A stretch of DNA of 64,000 bases from Schistosoma haematobium (lineage: Eukaryota; Platyhelminthes; Trematoda; Strigeidida; Schistosomatidae): NCBI RefSeq assembly GCF_000699445.3, contig NC_067196.1, forward strand, positions 90,413,364 to 90,477,363, written 5' to 3'. The number at the start of each line of letters is the position of its first letter. Position 1 is the stretch's first letter. Made by a program: the position numbers and the translations under genes. Below are positions 24,710-37,395 of this stretch, one piece after another. Below the pieces are notes generated by a model, which saw only the letters and a list, made by a program, of their open reading frames with translations, had not been told where the DNA came from and made no database searches.

Positions 24710-27700
24710 TGTAGTGGCATTGGACCATAACCACACAATCTTCAAAGCTGAACACAAGACTACTCAGAAAATAGATATTCAATATTTAGCACGGAGAAAT
24801 ACCTAACAATAGAGAAGGCGCGGAGAAGGAATTGAATGGACTGGGTTTGATCGGATGGCATGGCTCGTCCATGCAGGCGTGTTCCATCTCAATGTTACTT
24901 TATATCTTCTATTCATATTAAATATATTGTTCTTTCTCTAGCCTAACCTTGTTCTACATCATGTATTGGTAATTGATACGATACAGTGAGTTGGTGTAGT
25001 CGATGGTGTGACTTCCACGTAAGATCTTATGGATTAGGCAGTTATATCATGACAAATCTACAAATTTAGGATTAGGTCTATTATTAAAGCAGTACTAATA
25101 TCATAGTAGACCATAATTCTACATTGGTAAGCCCGACTAGAGAAACGCAACCTAATATTGTTAATCTTACTTCCATTCTAAATTCTTGATCTATTTTGTA
25201 TTTATGTTACCCCAATATTCTAACAGTCCTGATTAATGCTCACATGTATTATCGTAATGTTATATTGATTAGTTCTCATGACATACTAGCTCAATCGACA
25301 ATAAAAACGGGTCGTCTATATTAACTAATTAGCTTTGATGGTTCGTTAACAAGCTTTAATAGCATTTACCTGCTTCAGCGACATAGACTTGTTTAAGCAT
25401 CAAGCTCTAGCAAATATGACCTGTAAATAACGCAAATATATATTGACTAACAATGTAGCAAGAACAAAATAGTTACCTGGACCTAATATTCAGCGTTCCT
25501 TATCTTATCACCTCATCCTGTTTTAAACTATGCACTATCCTGTAATATCTTTTCTTCCGACCACTGCCTGCCTAATTTCATATTTTCGAGTTCCATTGCC
25601 AAACAACAAGGATGACACTTCTCTAAAAACATACGGTGAGTTTCAGCCATAAGTTTTCTGCAATCATAAGGTCACTTTAGATGGCTCGTTCAATGGTGAC
25701 CGCACAATTATCTGGATTCATCCGGTTGTTCTGATCAGAGCGAGTGGCAAAAACGTCAACGGCATCAAGCACCCTGGAAGTGATTGCCATACTGCATGTT
25801 TTATACTGGATGCTTTTGGATCATTACTACTCCTCACGAATGGCGTTATATATGTCGTCCACTGAATAATATAATTTTCAAAAATAATCCAGGCGAGTTC
25901 AACTATTTTACTTAATGATTTTTTTTACTAAACATGTATACGCTTTCCAGTTGCCTTTGCCACATATGTGTAAGTGTCCCTAGGCTAAATGCAGTAACTT
26001 CCTATGGAATGTTTGTAACGCATCATATTCCTGCCTGAAGTTTCACAAGCAGTCTTGACTTTAAAATTACTTTTCCTGGTCATGTTCATTATTTTTAAAT
26101 TTTTATATACGTCAACAACCTGCATGTTAACCTGGCCCATACATACGTTACACTATATCTTCATATCTTTTGAATTTAGAAATCATCTGGATCGCCTTTA
26201 ACATTTATCAATAAACCCATCATAGTCGTTGTTGCTAATCGTATTTGGGTTTATGGATTGGTTTATCATATTAGCAGCCTAAAATGCGAACATAGTTTAG
26301 ATAATAAGATTAAAAATTTAGGTACTATTAACTGCACTAGTAAAATAACTAAATCCCTAGGTGGCTGTTGGCTAAACAAACGTTTAAAATCAAAACTCCG
26401 TAGCCTACTAGAATTAACACTAAACGAATCTTTCTGATATAAAATTTATAATTAAATTAGGCGTCTGATAATTTCGAATCACCTAAAGCAACAATACCTA
26501 TTTTTCCACTGACTAATCCTCATTCAACACTATAACTAGTTAAACATAATAGTTTCAGGATATCGTCATAAAGCATTGTCATGACTTGACAATCACGTAA
26601 TATGATTGATAAAATTAATGAAACTATTAACAAAATCGATCAGCAAATTGACTTATAATTATCACTAGTGTTGTTTTTCTTTTATCTTCATTCACTACAG
26701 ATGATTACAGTATGTTTCTCTATCAGTTGTTCATTCAGTAAATATCTCAAAACCTTGTCAGTCTAATTGATGGTTTAGCGACACAATCATGCATGCAAAT
26801 AATCAGTATAAGCAGTCGAGCAAATCTCCTGCAAACTGAAAACATCAATGTCGAATTTACCCCAACACTGACTAAGGTTCAAGCCATTATCATAGACATG
26901 AGTTGGGAGTGTACTCCCCTTGGTTACAACTTATGTACTCCCTGATAATCACATGAGCATCACTCACTGTTAATCATCTTGTAAAAACTTATTTAGCTAA
27001 ATACATCTTGCAGCACCACATCACTTCGTAATATGACACATAGGCTTAACTGATTTCAATAACTTATAACCACTATATCTCAATTAAACCGTATTCCGCC
27101 TTATGATACATTGCATACTTGCAACTAACTTGTATGCCCAATCAGCCGGCAAGTATAAATACAAATAAATAGTCTATCGCAGATCAGAACATTGAGTCTA
27201 GAGCATGTCTCTTACGAACACACTCATGTTTAACGATTTGTTCCTAGCTATCTGTCCAAAATTCATATAATCATCACTCACGTATTTAAATTTTATTTTG
27301 ATAACCATTCATGTGTATTAGTAGTATTACTAAATTCTATCACGGTCAAGTAAAAATGAGGTTGAGAAAATCTCCCGTAACTAAATAAACCGTATCAAAC
27401 TAACTGGAACACTAGTTGGAATTCTTCTCCACGGTATACTTTTGTTCCTTCAGTTAGCCTACTAATACAGATGCAATTGGAATTCAACTCTTATGGACAA
27501 CTTACCGGCATAATCGTTATCTGATTTCATAATTTAAACCAAAACTAATACCAATATTAACATTTCTACAATATTCATTATTTTAATATTTCTAAACACA
27601 AAATACTTACTACCTATACGTTAAGTTATTAACCAACGACTATTAACACGCATCGTTTTATTATTATTATTGTAATCCCATTTTTTATAGCTCAAATAAT

Positions 27701-28329
27701 CTTCACCCAAATTTTCATTTCAAGCATGAAGGCAGATATTTTAAAATTATTACATGTATTTCCCGACCAGATGCTGCCGGTTTCATTTTGATTTATCTTT
27801 CAGCTTATCAATACCCGGAGGATTCTTATTATCCTTGGTAACCTCCGGCGCGCGACGATCCCATCCAATTTGGTATCGAACCAACATCACGTTGATTCTG
27901 GTGGGAGAGTAATGTAGTGGCATTGGACAATAGCTACACAATCCACAAAGCTGTGAACACGAGACTACTCAGAAAATAGATATTCAATATTTAACGCGGA
28001 GAAATACCTAACAATAGAGAAGGCGCGAACAATGAATTGAACGGACTGGAGTTGATCGAGTGGCATGGCTCGGCCATGCAGGCGTGGTCTCTGCTGAATG
28101 TTACCTTATATCTTCTATTCATATTAAATATATTGTTCTTTCTCTAGCCTAACCTTGTTCTACATCATGTATTGGTAATTGATACGATACAGTGAGTTGG
28201 TGTAGTCGATGGTGTGACTTCCACGTAAGATCTTATGGATTAGGCAGTTATATCATGACAAATCGACAAGTTTAGGATTAGGTCTATTATTAAAGCAGTA
28301 CTAATATCATAGTAGACCATTATTCTTCA
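24710..28329 (+). mobile_element. Non-autonomous LTR element L, copy 1
   Basis: 5' LTR 24710-25123 (414 bp) and 3' LTR 27913-28329 (417 bp), TG...CA ends. 4-bp duplication GATT at 24706-24709 and 28330-28333; removing the element restores the RTE-like sequence aatgaatccaccggacatc seen at 63907. After the 5' LTR comes ttggtaagcccgac (primer-binding-site-like); before the 3' LTR is the purine tract ggtgggagagtaa. The 2.8-kb internal region is AT-rich with no frame of 60 codons or more and no gag/pol motif. The two LTRs differ at about twenty positions, concentrated in their first 200 bp. Confidence 0.88.
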
Positions 28330-29367
28330 GATTCATTGGAGCCGGCCTATTCAGGAGTTCCTCGAAGTATTCTACCCATCTGTTACGCTGTTGTTGAATT
28401 TCGGTGATTGGCTTGCCTTCTTTGTCTTTGACCGTCCTCTTTGGTTTACTGTATTTCCCTGCTAGTTTCTTCGTTGTATTGTGAAGCTGTTTCATATTTC
28501 CTTCTCTAGCAGCTTTTTCCGCCGTCTTTGCTAGTTCTTTCCCGTATTTCTTCTTGTCGGCTCTAATGCTCCTCTTCACTTGTTTGTTTGCTTCAATGTA
28601 TTCAGTTTGTGCTTGAACTTTCTCTGCTCGTGTTCGGCTGTTGTTAATTTCTGCCTTCTTGTTCTTCCTTTCTTTGATCTTGTACAGTGTTTCCGTAGAG
28701 ATCCATTCCTTATGATGGTATTTCTTTAGACCGAGAACCTCTTGACACGTTGAAGTTAATGCTTCCTTGATGCCTTTCCAGTTGTCCTCCATAGTAGTTT
28801 CCTCTTCTTTCAGTAGATCTTGTAAGGCTTGGAACCTGTTGTTGAGAGCTATCTTGAATTCATTCAGTTTGTCAGTATCTCGAAGGAAGGCTGTATTGAA
28901 CCTTTGTAGTGCTGTTTGTCCAGTTGTCCAGTTTTTTTTTAGCTTCAGTTTTAAATTGGCTACAACTAGGTGGTGATCTGAAGCTACGTCAGCACCTCTC
29001 CTGGTTCTCACATCTTCCAGTGTCCTTCGCAATTTTTTGTTGATGCAAATGTGATCTATTTGGTTCTCTGTAGTGTGGTCCGGTGAGATCCATGTAGACT
29101 TGTGTATACGCTTGTGTGGAAATATTATGCCTCCTATGACCAATTTGTTGAATGCACATAGATTCGCAAATCTTTCCCCATTTTCGTTTCTTTCTCCCAG
29201 TCCATGTCGTCGCATAATATCTTCATATTTAGTGTTGTCTATTCCGACTTTGGCATTTAGATCTTCCATCAGAATAGTTAGGTCCTTTCTTGGGCATTTC
29301 TCAATGATTGACTGCAGCCACTCGTAGAAATGATCTTTGATTTCGTCGTTGCTATCATTGGTGGGTG

Positions 29368-32300
29368 TGTAGAATTACGGTCTACTATGATATTAGTACT
29401 GCTTTAATAATAGACCTAATCCTAAACTTGTCGATTTGTCATGATATAACTGCCTAATCCATAAGATCTTACGTGGAAGTCACACCATCGACTACACCAA
29501 CTCACTGTATCGTATCAATTACCAATACATGATGTAGAACAAGGTTAGGCTAGAGAAAGAACAATATATTTAATATGAATAGAAGATATAAGGTAACATT
29601 CAGCAGAGACCACGCCTGCATGGCCGAGCCATGCCACTCGATCAACTCCAGTCCGTTCAATTCATTGTTCGCGCCTTCTCTATTGTTAGGTATTTCTCCG
29701 CGTTAAATATTGAATATCTATTTTCTGAGTAGTCTCGTGTTCACAGCTTTGTGGATTGTGTAGCTATTGTCCAATGCCACTACATTACTCTCCCACCAGA
29801 ATCAACGTGATGTTGGTTCGATACCAAATTGGATGGGATCGTCGCGCGCCGGAGGTTACCAAGGATAATAAGAATCCTCCGGGTATTGATAAGCTGAAAG
29901 ATAAATCAAAATGAAACCGGCAGCATCTGGTCGGGAAATACATGTAATAATTTTAAAATATCTGCCTTCATGCTTGAAATGAAAATTTGGGTGAAGATTA
30001 TTTGAGCTATAAAAAATGGGATTACAATAATAATAATAAAACGATGCGTGTTAATAGTCGTTGGTTAATAACTTAACGTATAGGTAGTAAGTATTTTGTG
30101 TTTAGAAATATTAAAATAATGAATATTGTAGAAATGTTAATATTGGTATTAGTTTTGGTTTAAATTATGAAATCAGATAACGATTATGCCGGTAAGTTGT
30201 CCATAAGAGTTGAATTCCAATTGCATCTGTATTAGTAGGCTAACTGAAGGAACAAAAGTATACCGTGGAGAAGAATTCCAACTAGTGTTCCAGTTAGTTT
30301 GATACGGTTTATTTAGTTACGGGGAGATTTTCTCAACCTCATTTTTACTTGACCGTGATAGAATTTAGTAATACTACTAATACACATGAATGGTTATCAA
30401 AATAAAATTTAAATACGTGAGTGATGATTATATGAATTTTGGACAGATAGCTAGGAACAAATCGTTAAACATGAGTGTGTTCGTAAGAGACATGCTCTAG
30501 ACTCAATGTTCTGATCTGCGATAGACTATTTATTTGTATTTATACTTGCCGGCTGATTGGGCATACAAGTTAGTTGCAAGTATGCAATGTATCATAAGGC
30601 GGAATACGGTTTAATTGAGATATAGTGGTTATAAGTTATTGAAATCAGTTAAGCCTATGTGTCATATTACGAAGTGATGTGGTGCTGCAAGATGTATTTA
30701 GCTAAATAAGTTTTTACAAGATGATTAACAGTGAGTGATGCTCATGTGATTATCAGGGAGTACATAAGTTGTAACCAAGGGGAGTACACTCCCAACTCAT
30801 GTCTATGATAATGGCTTGAACCTTAGTCAGTGTTGGGGTAAATTCGACATTGATGTTTTCAGTTTGCAGGAGATTTGCTCGACTGCTTATACTGATTATT
30901 TGCATGCATGATTGTGTCGCTAAACCATCAATTAGACTGACAAGGTTTTGAGATATTTACTGAATGAACAACTGATAGAGAAACATACTGTAATCATCTG
31001 TAGTGAATGAAGATAAAAGAAAAACAACACTAGTGATAATTATAAGTCAATTTGCTGATCGATTTTGTTAATAGTTTCATTAATTTTATCAATCATATTA
31101 CGTGATTGTCAAGTCATGACAATGCTTTATGACGATATCCTGAAACTATTATGTTTAACTAGTTATAGTGTTGAATGAGGATTAGTCAGTGGAAAAATAG
31201 GTATTGTTGCTTTAGGTGATTCGAAATTATCAGACGCCTAATTTAATTATAAATTTTATATCAGAAAGATTCGTTTAGTGTTAATTCTAGTAGGCTACGG
31301 AGTTTTGATTTTAAACGTTTGTTTAGCCAACAGCCACCTAGGGATTTAGTTATTTTACTAGTGCAGTTAATAGTACCTAAATTTTTAATCTTATTATCTA
31401 AACTATGTTCGCATTTCAGACTGCTAATATGATAAACCAATCCATAAACCCAAATACGATTAGCAACAACGACTATGATGGGTTTATTGATAAATGTTAA
31501 AGGCGATCCAGATGATTTCTAAATTCAAAAGATATGAAGATATAGTGTAACGTATGTATGGGCCAGGTTAACATGCAGGTTGTTGACGTATATAAAAATT
31601 TAAAAATAATGAACATGACCAGGAAAAGTAATTTTAAAGTCAAGACTGCTTGTGAAACTTCAGGCAGGAATATGATGCGTTACAAACATTCCATAGGAAG
31701 TTACTGCATTTAGCCTAGGGACACTTACACATATGTGGCAAAGGCAACTGGAAAGCGTATACATGTTTAGTAAAAAAAATCATTAAGTAAAATAGTTGAA
31801 CTCGCCTGGATTATTTTTGAAAATTATATTATTCAGTGGACGACATATATAACGCCATTCGTGAGGAGTAGTAATGATCCAAAAGCATCCAGTATAAAAC
31901 ATGCAGTATGGCAATCACTTCCAGGGTGCTTGATGCTGTTGAGGTTTTTGGGACTCGTTCTGCTCAGAACAACGGAATGAATCCAGATAATTTTGTGTGC
32001 CATCTAAAATGAACTTATGATTGCAGAAAACTTATAGCTGGATCTCACCGTATTTTTTGGAGATGTGTCATCCTTGTTGTTTGGCAATGGAACTCGAAAA
32101 TATGAAATTAGGCAGGCAGTGGATGGAAGAAAAGATATTACAGGATAGTGCATAGTTTAAAACAGGATGAGGTGTTAAGTGAAGGAACACTGAATATTAG
32201 ATCCATATAACTATTCAATCCATGACTGCATTGTTAGTCAATGTATATTTACGCTATTTACAGGTCATATTTGCTAGAGCTTGATGTTTAAACAAGTCTA

Positions 32301-32980
32301 TGTCGCTGAAGCAGGTAAATGCTATTAAAGCTTGTTAACGAACCATCAAAGCTAATTAGTTGATATAGATGATCAACTTTTATTATCGATTGAGCTAGGA
32401 AGTTATGTGAACTAATAGATATAACATTACGATAATATATGTGACCATTAATCAAAGGACTATTAGAATACTGGGTTTACAAAAATAAAAACCGATTGAG
32501 AAGGTTAAGGTGGAAACAAGGATTAACAATAATAGGTTGCGTTTCTTTAGTTGGGCTCACCAATGTAGAATTACGGTCTACTATGATATTAGTACTGCTT
32601 TAATAATAGACCTAATCCTAAACTTGTCGATTTGTCATGATATAACTGCCTAATCCATAAGATCTTACGTGGAAGTCACACCATCGACTACACCAACTCA
32701 CTGTATCGTATCAATTACCAATACATGATGTAGAACAAGGTTAGGCTAGAGAAAGAACAATATATTTAATATGAATAGAAGATATAAGGTAACATTCAGC
32801 AGAGACCACGCCTGCATGGCCGAGCCATGCCACTCGATCAACTCCAGTCCGTTCAATTTATTGTTCGCGCCTTCTCTATTGTTAGGTATTTCTCCGCGTT
32901 AAATATTGAATATCTATTTTCTGAGTAGTCTCGTGTTCACAGCTTTGTGGATTGTGTGTCTATTGTCCAATGCCACTAGA
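29368..32980 (-). mobile_element. Non-autonomous LTR element L, copy 2 (inverted)
   Basis: Minus orientation: 5' LTR 32564-32980, 3' LTR 29368-29784, both 417 bp and nearly identical (outer end mutated to taga). 4-bp duplication GGTG at 29364-29367 and 32981-32984; removal restores the RTE endonuclease codons (QCYAP-TNDSN). Primer-binding-site-like ttggtgagcccaac follows the 5' LTR; the purine tract precedes the 3' LTR. Internal 2779 bp has no coding potential. Inverted relative to copy 1 with a 1038-bp spacer of RTE-like sequence. Confidence 0.88.
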
Positions 32981-33638
32981 GGTGCATAACATTGGATAAT
33001 ATTCATTAAGATCCCCTCCTTCTTTGTTTTGAATGATGCTTTGATGATTCTGGATCCGTGAGATTCCCATCCTACAAGTGCATTTCGTGCTACTTTGGAC
33101 AGCATAAGAGCGACTCCCTGAGTGTGTGGAGCATTGTCCTCTTCGTGACCGGAGTATAGCAGCATCTCTCCCGTAGCTAGCATTTTCTGTCCAGCTTGGG
33201 TCCAGTGGGTTTCGCTGATTCCCAGTACTGCTAAGTTGTATCTCCTCATTTCCATTGCTATTTGACTGGTCTTCCCGGTTTCCCACATTGTTCGAACGTT
33301 CCATGTACCTATAAAAATTTTTTGTTGTGGTTGTTAGAAGGGGCATCGGCCTCGTGGCTTCCGAAGGAACTCGGCTTTCACCATGAAGCGTCATAATTCT
33401 TCGAAATGAAGACCTTCTAACTCCCAGGGCAGAGTTAAAATGGTTTGGATTATTTTTTTTCTGGTAAGCGTTTTTTTAGCGAGTTAGTTTTCTACGGGAT
33501 GGGGACGCTAACCCCATGCCCAACCCTCCTCCTTTACCCGGGCTTGGGACCGGCAGTAACCCTACAAGAGCTACAGGCGGAGTTAGGTCTATTATTAGAG
33601 CAGTACTAATATCATAGTAGACCATAATTCTACCGTCC

Positions 33639-35105
33639 TGTAACTCGATTTTGTATTAACTGACGTATGTAAGCTATATATACTGTAGTAATATGAAAAA
33701 AATTATTCGTCGTGTGATTTAGTACCGCAGTCAAAAATGGTTATGACTGGATATTTGCGCCCAAAATACTGAATCTTGGGATTTAGTAGCTTGCAATAAT
33801 TGATCACTGAGTAGTAACCTCAGAGGTGCTCCAGGCGGAGTTATCAACCGTGTATAGTTTCATAAATGAATGAAATTATACACACTTATTTCACAGTCTA
33901 GTACCAGTAAATGGAAACAAATATGCAAGTGTCCCAAACATTTACTACATGACTGATAATCGATAACTCAAACTAAAAGGACATAGCTCTTAAATTATAC
34001 ATTCTGTTGCTTAGTAGATTACAGGTCACACATAACTTAGACTTAACTCATTCCCAAAAAACAAAATTGTATTTAAACCTCTCAGACATAAACATTATGT
34101 CAAAAAATGAATATATAAAACTCTACTTAGTTGGGATATATATGATTATAAACCTTCGTCGCGTATTAAATATCAGTCTGAGATCTGCTGAAAATCGTGG
34201 AGCATTAAACAGTTGTTTCATCTTAATGAGGAACCCCTAATCACTTTGGATTCATAAACCGATTAGAGATTGAACAGAAAACTTTAAAACTATTGAGATG
34301 GTATCAAACATTATACAAATCAAATTTCAAGTACTAATCATAATCATCGTCATCACAATGGTACTTCAAGATTTGACATACTTCCATTATCTTATATCAA
34401 AAGTTCCTTTTTAACATTTAACTTGTTAATTCATTCATTCATGAATAATACTGTCTTCATTGACCACTATGGTGATTCAATATTCAATGATTCTTTCAAA
34501 AACTATTTTTTAATGTAATATTAACTATGCTCAGGCATAATTATAAAATGCATTGGAATATATTCACTTCTATACAGCATATAACATAGTGAGAGACTGT
34601 CATTAATATTAATAATAATAATAATAATAATAATTTATTATTATCATTAATTACCACCCAATCATTGTAAATGTAAACAAACTAGATATATGTAACTAAT
34701 TGCAGCAATCTTTCAGTGTATTCATTTAGCCATATTACTATACTCAACATGAATCTTTATATTTCATCAACTTAAATAGACTAAACTGTCTATTGGATTT
34801 CAATAATACTGGTTACTAATATTACAGCTTAGTTAGTAAACAGATTTGAAATGAAAAAAAATCAACTCGAACGACAATCATATTAATAATAATGGTCATA
34901 ATAGCTCTGATAAACATGCTCCATTTATTTTTAAAACATTCGGTAGTTGTTATGATGATGATTGTGAATGTATGGATATCTATAATGTGTGTGAGTATAT
35001 CAGTGTGTAGGTGTGTGTGCGTGTGTGTTAAGTATCTACATCCAGTAGATTTGCATCTTAATATTCAAAAGTTCAGTAACGTTTGTTTCATTAATCAAAT
35101 AAACA
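33639..35105. other. AT-rich segment without recognised gene
   Basis: No ORF resembles a known family. Contains a (TAA)n run near 34608-34636. The left end is contiguous with 22746 once the nested insertions are removed. Confidence 0.55.
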
Positions 35106-35109
35106 GTAA

Positions 35110-35690
35110 AAGCTTTTCACAATTCATTGATCACTGGGTGGTGATCAGTGTCATGTGTGTCAAGTCCTTCTCAGTGCAGATCGAATACTGTCGACCATGT
35201 TGCAATATGGCCATTAGTCTAGGTGACTCGACACTGCGTGCACTATGTTGAGATTAGGTGCTGGTTGGAGGCGGTAGATAGGAAACCCTGAACCCGGGTT
35301 TCGTGCCACATGGCACTCGTCAGCAAGGTGTACCTGTAATCTTGAGGGAACTGGTGCTCCCTGACGGACGTGATCCCGTGTTACTTAAATTCACAGTCAG
35401 AGATGTTACCACTAAGCTATCCGCGCCGCGACCGACCTCCTGTGGGAATGAGATGTAATCACAATTGATCGAGCACTGGGTGGTGATCAATATCATGTGC
35501 AGATCGAATGCTACCGACGAAGTTGTATTTTGGCCACCAGTCTAGGTGACCTGACACTGCGTGCACTGTCCGCCAGGGAACACTAGTTCCCCCGATATTA
35601 CAGGTAAACCTTGCTGACAAGTGCCAAGTGGCACGAAACCCGGGTCCAGGGTTTCCTGTCGACTACTTCCGACCATCAGTAAAAACGTTT
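35110..35690. repeat. Compound tRNA-SINE-like repeat with direct and inverted internal duplications
   Basis: 35122-35240 recurs as a diverged direct copy at 35463-35575 (gtgatca, gtctaggtgac, gacactgcgtgcact). 35285-35360 recurs inverted at 35583-35666 (aaacccgg, tggcac, caggta). On the minus strand near 35390-35430 GGATAGCTTAGTGGTAAC is a good A-box tRNA-like start, with a poor B box. Confidence 0.55.
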
Positions 35691-35859
35691 TTTCTGATGT
35701 AACGTTATTTATTGAATTTACAGAGGAAATGTTTTCAGTCTCATGAAAGTGATACAGGGAATGAAAATAGGAATTTCCGGATTAAACTATAAAGATCAAG
35801 GAATGCTAAAAATTTTGATGGAATTTTGTTCTCTCAGCTGGATAGCTGTTCGTGGAGCT

Positions 35860-37395
35860 TTTATCGTTCTTCTGAATGACATTATATGATGCCCCTGTAG
35901 TTATCACAGTTGCTGAAATCACCTTCCTTCGATATTTTGTCCAGAAGACCTTCTTTCTAGTCTGTTGGTACTTGTTCCTCATCCCAAATCTAATTGAAGA
36001 GAATGTGGAGTATCCCTGAAGTTACCGCTACATCTGCTTTCAGTGCCTCTGCTGGAATGTTGTATGATCCTTCTGCTTTGCCACTCCTAATTTGTATGGT
36101 GGCCGTGCTGATCTCTTCAGTTGTTGGTGGGCCAACATCGATTGGGAGGTCCGTGGGTGCTACTTCGATGTTGGGTGGGTTCAGTGGGGCTGGTCGATTC
36201 AACAGTTCTTTGAAGTGTTCTACTCACCTGTTTCGTTGTTCTTCAATGTTATTGATTACCTTGCCTTCCTCGCTTTTCATTGGCCGTTCTGGTTTAAGAT
36301 AATGCCCAGCGAGTTTCTTTGTTGTGTCATACAATTGTCTCATGTTTTCTTCTCTTGTAGCCTTTTCCATCGTCATTGCTAGATCTTCCATATATTTAAG
36401 TTTGTCGGCTTCGGTGCTCTTCTTTGCTTGCTTATTTGCTCTTGAGTATTCAGCTTGTGCCTTGGCTTTTTCTGCTCTTGTTCGACTGGTATTGATTGCT
36501 GCCTTCTTGTTCCTTCTTACTTGAGTCTTATCCAGTGTATCGACAGTGATCCATTCCTTGTGATGGTGCTTCTTGTGGCCCAGAACCTCATGATATGTTG
36601 AAGTGATTGCTTCTTTTATCCCTTCCCAGTTTCTCTCCATAGTAGTTCCTTCTCCATTGAGTAGATCATGAAAGGCCTGGAACTTATTGTTGAGGACTAT
36701 CTTGAATTTGTTGAGTTTGTCAGTGTCCTGAAGAAAGGCCGCATTGAACATTTGTGATGTTGTCCGCCCCGTTGTGCAGTGCTTCTTGAGTTTCAATTTC
36801 ATCTTGGCGACCAGTAAGTGATGATCTGATGCTCTATCAGCTCCTCTCTTGGTTCTCACGTCCTCCATCGTCCTCCTTAACGTTTTGTTGATGCAAATAT
36901 GGTCGATTTGGTTTTGAGCAGTGTGATCCGGTGAAGTCAATGTGGTTTTTATGTATGCGTCTGTGTGAGATTATGGTGCCGCCAATGACCAGTTTATTGA
37001 AGGCACATAGATTTGCAAATCTCTCACCATTTTTGTTCCTTTTTCCCAGTCCGTGTCGTCCTATGATGTCTTCATATCCGGTGTTGTCCAGCCCAACCTT
37101 GCCACTGAAATCTCCCATCAGAATGGTCAGGTCCTTTGTTGGGTACTTCTCAACGATTGACTGCAGACTATTGTAGAATTGATTTTCAACGTCCTCATTT
37201 TAGTCCAAATGGTTCAAATGGTAGGCGCATAGCATTGGATGATGTTCATTCAAATGCCCTCTTTTTTTGTTTTGAAGGGGGATTAGATGATCCTGGGTTC
37301 ATGAGATTCCCATCCTATAAGTGTATTTTATGCTTGTTTGGACAGCATGAATGCAACTCCTTGTGTATGTGGGGCATTTTCTTCATCTTTTCTTC
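35860..37395 (-). mobile_element. RTE-like family A, truncated middle portion
   Basis: Minus-strand frames read FSGKVGLDNTGYEDIIGRHG, INKTLRRTMEDVRTKRGADR, ASDHHLLVAKMK, RNKKAAINTSRTRAEKA, then GSYNIPAEALK and CDNYRGI. It spans endonuclease to early RT, missing both ends, with frameshifts. About 80% similar by eye to the copy at 23129-33582. The upstream end abuts Gypsy sequence at 37396. Confidence 0.82.

Noticed and set aside
24710..32980. Palindrome as a simple assembly duplication
   Set aside because: Each arm has its own target-site duplication in a different RTE-like position and the outer arm parts differ, which an assembly copy would not show. Long reads are still worth checking.
34892..35251. 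119-codon frame with Cys/Val repeats
   Set aside because: The Cys/Val run comes from a GT-rich simple repeat near 34985-35030, and the frame ends inside a SINE-like repeat; no family motif.
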